Source of the DNA: Hanleya hanleyi
Lineage: Eukaryota; Mollusca; Polyplacophora; Lepidopleurida; Hanleyidae
DNA: 64,000 nucleotides
Reading direction: 5' to 3'
NCBI GenBank assembly: GCA_036873755.1
Contig: JAVTVY010020470.1
Span: forward strand, 1 to 64,000
In this document: positions 1-13,842 of the stretch, in pieces
Numbering within the stretch: the first letter of the stretch is position 1
How the letters are laid out: every line of letters begins with the position of its first letter
Made by a program: the position numbers and the translations under genes
Notes under the pieces: generated by a model
The model's input: the letters and a program-made list of their open reading frames with translations, nothing else
Told to the model about the DNA's origin: nothing
Databases searched by the model: none

Positions 1-3000
1 AAAACAGAGATTGAAGTGTCGGCATTGTCAGCATTCTTGCTCTTGTCTTTGACAGGGTCCGTGTTGTCAGCGGTCTGCGTTTTAAAAGCAAACACTGCGG
101 ATATTGCATAGTCAGCGTTGTCAGCATTATACGTATGAGACCGCAGTGTCCGCATTGTCAGCATTCTTGCTCTTGTCTTTTAGAGGGTCCGCGTTATCAG
201 CGCTCTGCGTTTTGAAAGCAAACACTGCGGATATTGCATAGTCAACGCTATAAAACAGAGACTGCAGTGTCGATATTGTCTGCATTCTTGCTCCTGTTTT
301 TTAAAGGGTCCGCTTTGTCAGCGTTCTGCGTTTTAAAAGCAAACACTGCAGTGTCGGCATTGCCAGCGTTGTCAGAATTACAAATCAGAAGAGACTGCAG
401 TGTCGGCACTGTGAGTATTTTTGCTCTTGTCTTTGAAAGGGTCCGCGTTGTCAGCGGTCTGCGTTTTAAAAGGAAACACTGCGGATATTGCATCGTCAGC
501 GTTGTCAGCATTATAAAACAGAGACTGCAGTGTCGGCATTGTCAGCATTCTTGCTCTTGTCTTTTAAAGGCTCCGCGTTGTCAGCGGTCTGCGTTTTAAA
601 AGGAAACACTGCGGATATTGCATAGTCAGCGTTGTCAGCATTATAAAACAGAGACTGCAGTGTACGCATTGTCAGTATTTTGGCTCTTGTCTTTTAAAGG
701 ATCCGCCTTGTCAGCATTCTGCGTTTTAAAAGCAAACACTGTGGCTATTGTATAGTCAACGTTGTCAGTATTATAAAACAGAGACTGCAGTGTCGGCATT
801 GTCAGCATTCTTGCTCTTGTCTTTTAAAGGCTCCGCGTTGTCAGCGGTCTGCGTTTTAAAAGGAAACACTGCGGATATTGCATAGTCAGCGTTGTCAGCA
901 TTATAAAACTGAGACTGCAGTGTCGGCATTGTCAGCATTCTTGCTCTTGTCTTTGACAGGGTCCGTTTTGTCAGCGGTCTGCGTTTTAAAAGGAAACACT
1001 GCGGATATTGCATAGTCAGCGTTGTCAGCATTATAAAACAGAGACTGCAGTGTCGGCATTTTCAGCATTCTTGCTCTTGTCTTTTAAAGGGTCAGCGTTG
1101 TCAGCGTTCTGCGTTTTAAAAGCAAACACTGCGGATATTGTATAGTCAGCGTTGTCAGTATTATAAAACAGAGAGTGCAGTGTCGGCATTGTCAGCATTC
1201 TTGCTCTTGTCTTTTAAAGGGTCCGCGTTGTCAGCGGTCTGCGTTTTAAAAGGAAACATTGCGGATATTGTATAGTCAACGTTGTCAGCAACAGAGACTG
1301 AAGTGTCGGCATTGTCAGCATTCTTGCTCTTTTCTACGACGGGGTCCGAGTTGTCAGCGGTCTGCATTTTAAAAGGAAACACTGCAGATATTGCATAGTC
1401 AGCGTTGTCAGCATTATAAAACAGAGACTGCAGTGTCGGCATTGTCAGCATTCTTGCTCTTGTGTATTAAAGGGTCCGCGTTGTCAGCGTTCTGCGTTTT
1501 AAAAGCAAACACTGCGGATATTGCATATTTAGCGTTGTCAGCATTATAAAACAGAGACTGCAGTGAGCGCATTGTCAGCATTCTTGCTCTTGTCTTTTAA
1601 AGGGTCCGCGTTGTCAGCGGTCTGCGTTTTAAAAGAAAACACTGCGGATATTGCGTAGTCAGCGTTGTCAGTATTATAAAACAGAGACTGCAGTGTCGGC
1701 ATTGCCAGCATTCTTGCTCTTGTCTTTTAAAGGGTCCGCGTTGTCAGCGGTCTGCGTTTTAAAAGGAAACACTGCGGATATTGCATATTTAGCGTTGTCA
1801 GCATTATAAAACAGAGACTGCAGTGAGCGCATTGTCAGCATACTTGCTCTTGTCTTTTAAAGGGTCCGCGTTGTCAGCGGTCTGCGTTTTAAAAGGAAAC
1901 ACTGCGGATATTGCGTAGTCAGCGTTGTCAGTATTATAAAACAGAGACTGCAGTGTCGGCATTGTCAGCATTCTTGCTCTTGTCTTTTAAAGGGTCCGCG
2001 TTGTCAGCGGTCTGCGTTTTAAAAGGAAACACTGCGGATATTGCATATTTAGCGTTGTCAGCATTATAAAACAGAGACTGCAGTGAGCGCATTGTCAGCA
2101 TTCTTGCTCTTGTCTTTGACAGGGTCCGTGTTGTCAGCGGTCTGCGTTTTAAAAGGAAACACTGCGGATATTGCATAGTCCGCGTTGTCAGCATTATAAA
2201 ACAGAGACTGCAGTGTCGCCATTGTCAGCATTCTTGTTCTTGTCTTTTAAAGGGTCCGCGTTGTCAGCGTTCTGCGTTTCAAAAGCAAACACTGCGGATA
2301 TTGTATAGTCAGCGTTGTCAGTATTATAAAACAGAGACTGCAGTGTCGGCATTGTCAGCATTCTTGCTCTTGTCTTTTAAAGGGTCCGCGTTGTCAGCGG
2401 TCTGCGTTTTAAAAGGAAACACGGCGGATATTGCATAGTCAGCGTTGTCAGCATTATAAAACAGAGACTGCAGTGTCGGCATTGTCAGCATTCTTGCTCT
2501 TGTCTTTTAAAGGGTGCGCGTTGTCAGCGTTCTGCGTTTTAAGAGCAAACTCTGCGGATATTGTATAGTCAGCGTTGTCAGCCTTACAACACAGAGACGG
2601 CAGTGTCGGCATTGTCAGCCTTCTGGCTCTTGTCTTTGACAGGGTCCGCGTTGTCAGCGGTCTGCGTTTTAAAAGGAAAACAGCGGATATTGCATAGTCA
2701 GCGTTGTCAGCCTTATAAAACAGAGACTGCAGTGTCGGCATTGTCAGCATTCTTGCTCTTGTCTTTTAAAGGGTCCGCGTTGTCAGCGTTCTGCGTTTTA
2801 AAAGGAAACACTGCGGATATTGCATAGTCAGCGTTGTCAGTATTATAAAACAGAGACTGTAGTGTCGGCATTGTCAGCATTCTTGCTCTTGTCTTTTAAA
2901 GGGTCCGCGTTGTCAGCGTTCTGCGTTTTAAGAGCAAACACTGCGGATATTGCATAGTCAGCGTGGTCAGCCTTATAAAACAGAGACTGCAGTGTCGCCA

Positions 3001-3106
3001 TTGTCAGCCTTCTGGTTCTTGTCTTTGACAGGGTCCGCGTTGTCAGCGGTCTGCGTTTTAAACGGAAACACTGCGGATATTGCGTAGTCAACGTTGTCAG
3101 CCTTAT
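1..3106 (+). repeat. Higher-order repeat, copy 1 (rearranged centre)
   Basis: The start and end match positions 3107-6211 almost base for base. Landmarks inside are shifted: a frame landmark at 1161 lies 3365 bp from its counterpart at 4526 instead of 3105, a displacement of two monomers. This looks like internal unequal exchange in whole-monomer steps. Confidence 0.8.
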
Positions 3107-6100
3107 AAAACAGAGATTGCAGTGTCGGCATTGTCAGCATTCTTGCTCTTGTCTTTGACAGGGTCCGTGTTGTCAGCGGTCTGCGTTTTAAAAGCAAACA
3201 CTGCGGATATTGCATAGTCAGCGTTGTCAGCATTATACGTATGAGACCGCAGTGTCCGCATTGTCAGCATTCTTGCTCTTGTCTTTTAGAGGGTCCGCGT
3301 TATCAGCGCTCTGCGTTTTGAAAGCAAACACTGCGGATATTGCATAGTCAACGCTATAAAACAGAGACTGCAGTGTCGATATTGTCTGCATTCTTGCTCC
3401 TGTTTTTTAAAGGGTCCGCTTTGTCAGCGTTCTGCGTTTTAAAAGCAAACACTGCAGTGTCGGCATTGCCAGCGTTGTCAGAATTACAAATCAGAAGAGA
3501 CTGCAGTGTCGGCACTGTGAGTATTTTTGCTCTTGTCTTTGAAAGGGTCCGCGTTGTCAGCGGTCTGCGTTTTAAAAGGAAACACTGCGGATATTGCATC
3601 GTCAGCGTTGTCAGCATTATAAAACAGAGACTGCAGTGTCGGCATTGTCAGCATTCTTACTCTTGTCTTTTAAAGGGTCCGCGTTGTCAGCGTTCTGCGT
3701 TTAAAAGCAAACACTGCGGATATTGTATAATCAGCGTTGTCAGCATTATAAAATAGAGACTGCAGTGTCGGCATTGTCAGCATTCTTGCCCTTCTCTTTC
3801 AAAGGGTCCGCGTTGTCAGCGGTCTGCGTTTTAAAAGCAAACGCTGCGGATATTGCATAGTCAGCGTTGTCAGCATTATAAAACAGAGACTGTAGTGTCG
3901 GCATTGTCAGCATTCTTGCTCTTGTCTTTTAAAGGGTCTGCGTTGTCAGCGTTCTGCGTTTTAAAAGCAAACAATGCGGATATTGCATATTTAGCGTTGT
4001 CAGCATTATAAAACAGAGACTGCAGTGAGCGCATTGTCAGCATTCTTGCTCTTGTATTTTAAAGGGTCCGCGGTGTCAGCGTTCTGCGTTTTAAAAGCAA
4101 ACACTGTGGCTATTGTATAGTCAGCGTTGTCAGTATTATAAAACAGAGACTGCAGTGTCGGTATTGTCAGCATTCTTGCTCTTGTCTTTTAAAGGCTCCG
4201 CGTTGTCAGCGGTCTGCGTTTTAAAAGGAAACACTGCGGATATTGCATAGTCAGCGTTGTCAGCATTATAAAACTGAGACTGCAGTGTCGGCATTGTCAG
4301 CATTCTTGCTCTTGTCATTGACAGGGTCCGTTTTGTCAGCGGTCTGCGTTTTAAAAGGAAACACTGCGGATATTGCATAGTCAGCGTTGTCAGCATTATA
4401 AAACAGAGACTGCAGTGTCGGCATTGTCAGCATTCTTGCTCTTGTCTTTTAAAGGGTCAGCGTTGTCAGCGTTCTGCGTTTTAAAAGCAAACACTGCGGA
4501 TATTGTATAGTCAGCGTTGTCAGTATTATAAAACAGAGGCTGCAGTGTCGGCATTGTCAGCATTCTTGCTCTTGTCTTTTAAAGGGTCCGCGTTGTCAGC
4601 GGTCTGCGTTTTAAAGGGAAACACTGCGGATATTGTATAGTCAACGTTGTCAGCAACAGAGACTGAAGTGTCGGCATTGTCAGCATACTTGCTCTTGTCT
4701 ATGACGGGGTCCGAGTTGTCAGCGGTCTGCATTTTAAAAGGAAACACTGCAGATATTGCATAGTCAGCGTTGTCAGCATTATAAAACAGAGACTGCAGTG
4801 TCGGCATTGTCAGCATTCTTGCTCTTCTCTTTCAAAGGGTCCGCGTTGTCAGCGGTCTGCGTTTTAAAAGCAAACACTGCGGATATTGCATAGTCAGCGT
4901 TATCAGCATTATAAAACAGAGACTGCAGTGTCGGCATTGTCAGCATTCTTGCTCTTGTCTTTTAAAGGGTCCGCGTTGACAGCGTTCTGCGTTTTAAAAG
5001 CAAACACTGCGGATATTGCATATTTAGCGTTGTCAGCATTACAAAACAGAGACTGCAGTGAGCTCATTGTCAGCATTCTTGCTCTTGTATTTTAAAGGGT
5101 CCGCGTTGTCAGCGTTCTGCGTTTTAAAAGCAAACACTGCGGATATTGTATAGTCAGCGTTGTCAGTATTATAAAACAGAGAATGCAGTGTCGGCATTGT
5201 CAGCATTCTTGCTCTTGTCTTTTAAAGGCTCCGCGTTGTCAGCGGTCTGCGTTTTAAAAGGAAACACGGCAGATACTGCATAGTCAGCGTTGTCAGCATT
5301 ATAAAACAGAGACTGCAGTGTCGCCATTGTCAGCATTCTTGCTCTTGTCTTTTAAAGGGTCCGCGTTGTCAGCGTTCTGCGTTTCAAAAGCAAACACTGC
5401 GGATATTGTATAGTCAGCGTTGTCAGTATTATAAAACAGAGACTGCAGTGTCGGCATTGTCAGCATTCTTGCTCTTGTCTTTTAAAAGGTCCGCGTTGTC
5501 AGCGGTCTGCGTTTTAAAAGGAAACACGGCGGATATTGCATAGTCAGCGTTGTCAGCATTATAAAACAGAGACTGCAGTGTCGGCATTGTCAGCATTCTT
5601 GCTCTTGTCTTTTAAAGGGTCCGCGTTGTCAGCGTTCTGCGTTTTAAGAGCAAACTCTGCGGATATTGTATAGTCAGCGTTGTCAGCCTTACAACACAGA
5701 GACGGCAGTGTCGGCATTGTCAGCCTTCTGGCTCTTGTCTTTGACAGGGTCCGCGTTGTCAGCGGTCTGCGTTTTAAAAGGAAAACAGCGGATATTGCAT
5801 AGTCAGCGTTGTCAGCCTTATAAAACAGAGACTGCAGTGTCGGCATTGTCAGCATTCTTGCTCTTGTCTTTTAAAGGGTCCGCGTTGTCAGCGTTCTGCG
5901 TTTTAAAAGGAAACACTGCGGATATTGCATAGTCAGCGTTGTCAGTATTATAAAACAGAGACTGCAGTGTCGGCATTGTCAGCATTCTTGCTCTTGTCTT
6001 TTAAAGGGTCCGCGTTGTCAGCGTTCTGCGTTTTAAGAGCAAACACTGCGGATATTGCATAGTCAGCGTTGTCAGCCTTATAAAACAGAGACTGCAGTGT

Positions 6101-6211
6101 CGGCATTGTCAGCCTTCTGGTTCTTGTCTTTGACAGGGTCCGCGTTGTCAGCGGTCTGCGTTTTAAAAGGAAACACTGCGGATATTGCGTAGTCAACGTT
6201 GTCAGCCTTAT
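3107..6211 (+). repeat. Higher-order repeat, copy 2 (~24 monomers)
   Basis: This 3105-bp unit starts at the same monomer variant as positions 1 and 6212. Landmark frames at 3340, 4136, 4526 and 5095 recur 3105 bp later. Only scattered single-base differences from copy 3 are visible, which implies recent homogenisation. Confidence 0.88.
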
Positions 6212-8424
6212 AAAACAGAGACTGCAGTGTCGGCATTGTCAGCATTCTTGCTCTTGTCTTTTAAAGGGTCCGTGTTGTCAGCGGTCTGCGTTTTAAAAGC
6301 AAACACTGCGGATATTGCATAGTCAGCGTTGTCAGCATTATACGTCTGAGACCGCAGTGTCCGCATTGTCAGCATTCTTGCTCTTGTCTTTTAGAGGGTC
6401 CGCGTTATCAGCGCTCTGCGTTTTGAAAGCAAACACTGCGGATATTGCATAGTCAACGCTATAAAACAGAGACTGCAGTGTCGATATTGTCTGCATTCTT
6501 GCTCCTGTTTTTTAAAGGGTCCGCTTTGTCAGCGTTCTGCGTTTTAAAAGCAAACACTGCAGTGTCGGCATTGCCAGCGTTGTCAGAATTACAAATCAGA
6601 AGAGACTGCAGTGTCGGCACTGTGAGTATTTTTGCTCTTGTCTTTGAAAGGGTCCGCGTTGTCAGCGGTCTGCGTTTTAAAAGGAAACACTGCGGATATT
6701 GCATCGTCAGCGTTGTCAGCATTATAAAACAGAGACTGCAGTGTCGGCATTGTCAGCATTCTTACTCTTGTCTTTTAAAGGGTCCGCGTTGTCAGCGTTC
6801 TGCGTTTAAAAGCAAACACTGCGGATATTGTATAGTCAGCGTTGTCAGCATTATAAAATAGAGACTGCAGTGTCGGCATTGTCAGCATTCTTGCCCTTCT
6901 CTTTCAAAGGGTCCGCGTTGTCAGCGGTCTGCGTTTTAAAAGCAAACGCTGCGGATATTGCATAGTCAGCGTTGTCAGCATTATAAAACAGAGACTGCAG
7001 TGTCGGCATTGTCAGCATTCTTGCTCTTGTCTTTTAAAGGGTCTGCGTTGTCAGCGTTCTGCGTTTTAAAAGCAAACAATGCGGATATTGCATATTTAGC
7101 GTTGTCAGCATTATAAAACAGAGACTGCAGTGAGCGCATTGTCAGCATTCTTGCTCTTGTATTTTAAAGGGTCCGCGGTGTCAGCGTTCTGCGTTTTAAA
7201 AGCAAACACTGTGGCTATTGTATAGTCAGCGTTGTCAGTATTATAAAACAGAGACTGCAGTGTCGGCATTGTCAGCATTCTTGCTCTTGTCTTTTAAAGG
7301 CTCCGCGTTGTCAGCGGTCTGCGTTTTAAAAGGAAACACTGCGGATATTGCATAGTCAGCGTTGTCAGCATTATAAAACAGAGACTGCAGTGTCGGCATT
7401 GTCAGCATTCTTGCTCTTGTCTTTGACAGGGTCCGTTTTGTCAGCGGTCTGCGTTTTAAAAGGAAACACTGCGGATATTGCATAGTCAGCGTTGTCAGCA
7501 TTATAAAACAGAGACTGCAGTGTCGGCATTGTCAGCATTCTTGCTCTTGTCTTTTAAAGGGTCAGCGTTGTCAGCGTTCTGCGTTTTAAAAGCAAACACT
7601 GCGGATATTGTATAGTCAGCGTTGTCAGTATTATAAAACAGAGACTGCAGTGTCGGCATTGTCAGCATTCTTGCTCTTGTCTTTTAAAGGGTCCGCGTTG
7701 TCAGCGGTCTGCGTTTTAAAAGGAAACACTGCGGATATTGTATAGTCAACGTTGTCAGCAACAGAGACTGAAGTGTCGGCATTGTCAGCATACTTGCTCT
7801 TGTCTATGACGGGGTCCGAGTTGTCAGCGGTCTGCATTTTAAAAGGAAACACTGCAGATATTGCATAGTCAGCGTTGTCAGCATTATAAAACAGAGACTG
7901 CAGTGTCGGCATTGTCAGCATTCTTGCTCTTCTCTTTCAAAGGGTCCGCGTTGTCAGCGGTCTGCGTTTTAAAAGCAAACACTGCGGATATTGCATAGTC
8001 AGCGTTGTCAGCATTATAAAACAGAGACTGCAGTGTCGGCATTGTCAGCATTCTTGCTCTTGTCTTTTAAAGGGTCCGCGTTGACAGCGTTCTGCGTTTT
8101 AAAAGCAAACACTGCGGATATTGCATATTTAGCGTTGTCAGCATTACAAAACAGAGACTGCAGTGAGCGCATTGTCAGCATTCTTGCTCTTGTATTTTAA
8201 AGGGTCCGCGTTGTCAGCGTTCTGCGTTTTAAAAGCAAACACTGCGGATATTGTATAGTCAGCGTTGTCAGTATTATAAAACAGAGAATGCAGTGTCGGC
8301 ATTGTCAGCATTCTTGCTCTTGTCTTTTAAAGGCTCCGCGTTGTCAGCGGTCTGCGTTTTAAAAGGAAACACGGCAGATACTGCATAGTCAGCGTTGTCA
8401 GCATTATAAAACAGAGACTGCAGT
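6212..8424 (+). repeat. Higher-order repeat, copy 3 (partial)
   Basis: It follows copy 2 monomer for monomer until about 8424, then departs from the register. After that, rearranged blocks of the same monomer types fill 8.4-13.8 kb. The diagnostic block near 234, 3340 and 6445 returns near 10720 and 12143, at irregular spacing. Confidence 0.8.
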
Positions 8425-11400
8425 GTGGGCATTGTCAGCATTCTTGCTCTTGTCTTTGACAGGGTCCGTTTTGTCAGCGGTCTGCGTTTTAAAAGGAAAC
8501 ACTGCGGATATTGCATAGTCAGCGTTGTCAGCATTATAAAACAGAGACTGCAGTGTCGGCATTGTCAGCATTCTTGCTCTTGTCTTTTAAAGGGTCCGCG
8601 TTGGCAGCGTTCTGCGTTTTAAAAGCAAACTCTGCGGATATTGCATATTTAGCGTTGTCAGCATTATAAAACAGATACTGGAGTCAGCGCACTGTCAGCA
8701 TTCTTGCTCTTGTCTTTTATAGGGTGCGCGTTGTCAGCGGTCTGCGTTTTAAAAGGAAACACTGCGGACATTGCATAGTCAGCGTTGTCAGCATTATAAA
8801 ACAGAGACTGCAGTGTCGGCATTGTCAGCATTCTTGCTCTTGTCTTTTAAAGGGTCCGCTTTGTCAGCGGTCTGCGTTTTAAAATGAAACACTGCAGATA
8901 TTGCATGGACAGCGTTGTCAGCATTATAAAACAGAGACTGCAGTGTCGGCATTGTCAGCATTCTTGCTCTTGTCTTTGACGGGGTCCGAGTTGTCAGCGG
9001 TCTGCGTTTTAAAAGGAAACACTGCAGATATTGCATAGTCAGTGTTGTTAGCATAATGAAACAGAGACGGCAGTGTCGGCATTGTCAGCATTCTTGCTCT
9101 TGTCTTTTAAAGGGTCCGCGTTGTCAGCGTTCTGCGTTTTAAAAGCAAACACTGCGGATATTGTATAGTCAGCGTTGTCAGCATTATAAAACAGAGACTG
9201 CAGTGTCGGCATTGTCAGCATTCTTACTCTTGTCTTTTAAAGGGTCCGCGTTGTCAGCGTTCTGCGTTTAAAAGCAAACACTGCGGATATTGTATAGTCA
9301 GCGTTGTCAGCATTATAAAATAGAGACTGCAGTGTCGGCATTGTCAGCATTCTTGCCCTTCTCTTTCAAAGGGTCCGCGTTGTCAGCGGTCTGCGTTTTA
9401 AAAGCAAACGCTGCGGATATTGCATAGTCAGTGTTGTTAGCATAATGAAACAGAGACGGCAGTGTCGGCATTGTCAGCATTCTTGCTCTTGTCTTTTAAA
9501 GGGTCCGCGTTGTCAGCGTTCTGCGTTTTAAAAGCAAACACTGCGGATATTGTATAGTCAGCGTTGTCAGCATTATAAAACAGAGACTGCAGTGTCGGCA
9601 TTGTCAGCATTCTCGCTCTTGTCTTTGACAGGGTTCGTGTTGTCAGCGGCCTGCGTTTTAAATGGAAACACTGCGGATATTGCATAGTCAGCGTTGTCAG
9701 CATTATAAAACAGAGACTGCAGTGTACGCATTGTCAGTATTTTGGCTCTTGTCTTTTAAAGGATCCGCCTTGTCAGCATTCTGCGTTTTAAAAGCAAACA
9801 CTGCGGATATTGCATAGTCAGCATTGCCAACCTTTTAAAATAGAAACTGCAGTGTCGGCATTGTCAGCATTGCTGCTCCTGTCTTTTAAAGGGTCCGCGT
9901 TTACAGCGTTCTGCGTTTTCAATGCAAACACTGCGGATATTGTATAGTCAGCGTTGTCAGCCTTACAACACAGAGACTGCAGTGTCGGCATTGTCAGCCT
10001 TCTGGCTCTTGTCTTTTAAAGGGTCCGCGTTGTCAGCGTTCTGCGTTTTAAAAGGAAACACTGCGGATATTGCATAGTCAGCGTTGTCAGTATTATAAAA
10101 CAGAGACTGCAGTGAGCGCATTGTCAGCATTCTTGCTCTTGTCTTTTAAAGGGTCCGCGTTGTCAGCGTTCTGCGTTTTAAGAGCAAACACTGCGGATAT
10201 TGCATAGTCAGCGTTGTCAGCCTTATAAAACAGAGACTGCAGTGTCGGCATTGTCAGCCTTCTGGTTCTTGTCTTTGACAGGGTCCGCGTTGTCAGCGGT
10301 CGGCGTTTTAAAAGGAAACACTGCGGATATTGCGTAGTCAGCGTTGTCAGCCTTATAAAACAGAGACTGCAGTGTCGGCATTGTCAGCATTCTTGCCCTT
10401 GTCATTGACAGGGTCCGTGTTGTCAGCGGTCTGCGTTTTAAAAGCAAACACCGCGGATATTGCATAGTCAGCGTTGTCAGCATTATAAAACAGAGACTGC
10501 AGTGTCCGCATTGTCAGCATTCTGGCTCTTGTCTTTTAAAGGATCCGCTTTGTCAGCATTCTGCGTTTTAAAAGCAAACACTGCGGATATTGCATAGTCA
10601 GCGTTGTCAGCATTATACATCTGAGACTGCAGTGTCCGCATTGTCAGCATTCTTGCTCTTGTCTTTTAGAGGGTCCGCGTTATCAGCGCTCTGCGTTTTG
10701 AAAGCAAACACTGCGGATATTGCATAGTCAACGTTATAAAACAGAGACTGCAGTGTCGATATTGTCTGCATTCTTGCTCCTGTCATTTAAAGGGTCCGCT
10801 TTGTCAGCGTTCTGCGTTTTAAAAGCAAACACTGCAATGTCGGCATTGCCAGCGTTGTCAGAATTACAAATCAGAAGAGACTGCAGTGTCGGCACTGTGA
10901 GTATTTTTGCTCTTGTCTTTGAAAGGGTCCGCGTTGTCAGCGGTCTGCGTTTTAAAAGGAAACACTGCGGATATTGCATAGTCAGCGTTGTCAGCATTAT
11001 AAAACAGAGACTGCAGTGTCGGCATTGTCAGCATTCTTACTCTTGTCTTTTAAAGGGTCCGCGTTGTCAGCGTTCTGCGTTTAAAAGCAAACACTGCGGA
11101 TATTGCATATTTAGCGTTGTCAGCATTACAAAACAGAGACTGCAGTGAGCGCATTGTCAGCATTCTTGCTCTTGTCTTTTAAAGGATCCGCGTTGTAAGC
11201 GTTCTGCGTTTTAAAAGCAAACACTGCGGATATTGTATAGTCAGCGTTGTCAGTATTATAAAACAGAGACTGCAGTGTCGGCATTGTCAGCATTCTTGCT
11301 CTTGTCTTTTATAGGGTCCGCGTTGTCAACGTTCTGCGTTTTAAAACCAAACACTGCGGATATTGTATAGTCAGCGTTGTCAGCATTATAAAATAGAGAC

Positions 11401-13842
11401 TGCAGTGTCGGCATTGTCAGCATTCTTGCCCTTCTCTTTCAAAGGGTCCGCGTTGTCAGCGGTCTGCGTTTTAAAAGCAAACACTGCGGATATTCCATAG
11501 TCAGCGTTGTCAGCATTATAAAACAGAGACTGCAGTGTCGGCATTGTCAGCATTCTTGCTCTTGTCTTTTAAAGGGTCTGCGTTGTCAGCGTTCTGCGTT
11601 TTAAAAGCAAACAATGCGGATATTGCATATTTAGCGTTGTCAGCATTATAAAACAGAGACTGCAGTGAGCGCATTGTCAGCATTCTTGCTCTTGTATTTT
11701 AAAGGGTCCGCGTTGTCAGCGTTCTGCGTTTTGAAAGCAAACACTGTGGCTATTGTATAGTCAGCGTTGTCAGTATTATAAAACAGAGACTGCAGTGTCG
11801 GCATTGTCAGCATTCTTGCTCTTGTCTTTTAAAGGCTCCGCGTTGTCAGCGGTCTGCGTTTTAAAAGGAAACACTGCGGATATTGCATAGTCAGCGTTGT
11901 CAGCATTATAAAACTGAGACTGCAGTGTCGGCATTGTCAGCATTCTTGCTCTTGTCTTTGACAGGGTCCGTGTTGTCAGCGGTCTGCGTTTTAAAAGCAA
12001 ACACTGCGGATATTGCATAGTCAGCGTTGTCAGCATTATACGTCTGAGACCGCAGTGTCCGCATTGTCAGCATTCTTGCTCTTGTCTTTTAGAGGGTCCG
12101 CGTTAACAGCGCTCTGCGTTTTGAAAGCAAACACTGCGGATATTGCATAGTCAACGCTATAAAACAGAGACTGCAGTGTCGATATTGTCTGCATTCTTGC
12201 TCCTGTCATTTAAAGGGTCCGCTTTGTCAGCGTTCTGCGTTTTAAAAGCAAACACTGCAATGTCGGCATTGCCAGCGTTGTCAGAATTACAAATCAGAAG
12301 AGACTGTAGTGTCGGCACTGTGAGTATTTTTGCTCTTGTCTTTGAAAGGGTCCGCGTTGTCAGCGGTCTGCGTTTTAAAAGGAAACACTGCGGATATTGC
12401 ATAGTCAGCGTTGTCAGCATTATAAAACAGAGACTGCAGTGTCGGCATTGTCAGCATTCTTGCTCTTGTCTTTGACAGGGTCCGTGTTGTCAGCGGTCTG
12501 CGTTTTAAAAGGAAACACTGCGGATATTGCATAGTCAGCGTTGTCAGCATTATAAAACAGAGACTGCAGTGTCGGCATTGTCAGCATTCTTGCTCTTGTC
12601 TTTTAAAGGGTCCGCGTTGTCAGCGTTCTGCGTTTTAAAAGCAAACACTGCGGATATTGTATAGTCAGCGTTGTCAGTATTATAAAACAGAGACTGCAGT
12701 GTCTGCATTGTCAGCATTCTTACTCTTGTCTTTTAAAGGGTCCGCGTTGTCAGCGTTCTGCGTTTAAAAGCAAACACTGCGGATATTGCATATTTAGCGT
12801 TGTCAGCATTATAAAACAGAGACTGCAGTGTCCGCATTGTCAGCATTCTTGCTCTTGTCTTTTAGAGGGTCCGCGTTGTCAGCGTTCTGCGTTTTAAAAG
12901 CAAACACTGCGGATATTACATAGTCAGCGTTGTCAGCATTATAAATCTGAGACTGCAGTGTCGGCATTGTTAGCATTCTTGCTCTTGTCTTTTAAAGGTT
13001 CTGCGTTGTCAGCGTTCTGCGTTTTAAAAGCAACCACTGCGGATATTACATAGACAGCGTTGTCAGCATTATAAATCTGATACTGCAGTGTCGGCATTGT
13101 CAGCATTCTTGCTCCTGTCTTTTAGAGGGTCCGCCTTGTCAGCGTTCTGCATTCTAAAAGCAAACACTGCGGTTATTGCATAGTCAGCGCTATAAATCTG
13201 ATTCTGCGGGTCCACATTGTCAGCATTCTTGCTCCTGTCTCGTAGAGGGTCCGCGTTGTAAGCGTTCTGCATTCTAAAAGCAAACACTGCGGATATTGCA
13301 TAGTCAGGATTGTCAGTCTGAAAAACAGAGACTGCAGTGGCAGCATTCTTGCTCCTGCCTTTTGGAGGGTCCGCGTTGACAGCGTTCTGCGTTTTAAATG
13401 AGACATTGCGATAAATCTGATACTGCAGTGTCTGCATTATCATTCCGCGTTGTCAGCGGTCTGCGTTTTAAAAGCAGACACTGCGGATATTGCATAGTCA
13501 GTGTTGTCAGCATTATAACACAGAGATGTCAGCATTCTTGCTCCTGTCTCTTAGAGGGTCCGCGTTGTCAGCATTCTGCATTTTAAATGCAATCACTGTG
13601 GATATTGCATAGTCAGCATTGCCAGCCTTGTAAAATAGAGACTGCAGTGTCGTCATTGTCAGCATTCCTACTCCTGTCTTTTAGAGGGTCCGCGTTGACA
13701 GCGTTCTGCGTTTTAAATGCAAACACTGCGGATATTGCATAGTCCACGTTGCCAGCATTATAAAACAGAGACTGCAGTGTTGGCATTGTCAGCATTCTTG
13801 CTCTTGTAATTAAAGAGTATTTTTTCCGTCCTATGTTTAGAG

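Larger units (their letters stand above)
1..13805 (+). repeat. Satellite array of ~130-bp monomers (forward orientation)
   Basis: About 105 head-to-tail monomers of roughly 130 bp (units at 1 and 131 are 130 bp apart). Each monomer carries several GTCAGC cores in contexts such as GCATTGTCAGCATT and GCGTTGTCAGCGTT, a TTTTAAAA tract and a CTGCAGTG block. Variants recur, for example CTTTGACAGGG versus CTTTTAAAGGG and GTGAGCGC versus GTGTCGGC. The array is cut by the left window edge and decays after about 12.9 kb. Frames of 60-142 codons on both strands are products of the repeat, not genes. Confidence 0.97.

Noticed and set aside
234..13443. Dozens of 60-142-codon frames on both strands with similar products
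   Set aside because: They repeat with the satellite period, occur on both strands and have no independent motif; they are translations of the monomer.
1..13805. CRISPR-like look of regularly spaced repeats
   Set aside because: Units are contiguous 130-bp monomers without unique spacers, in eukaryotic DNA.
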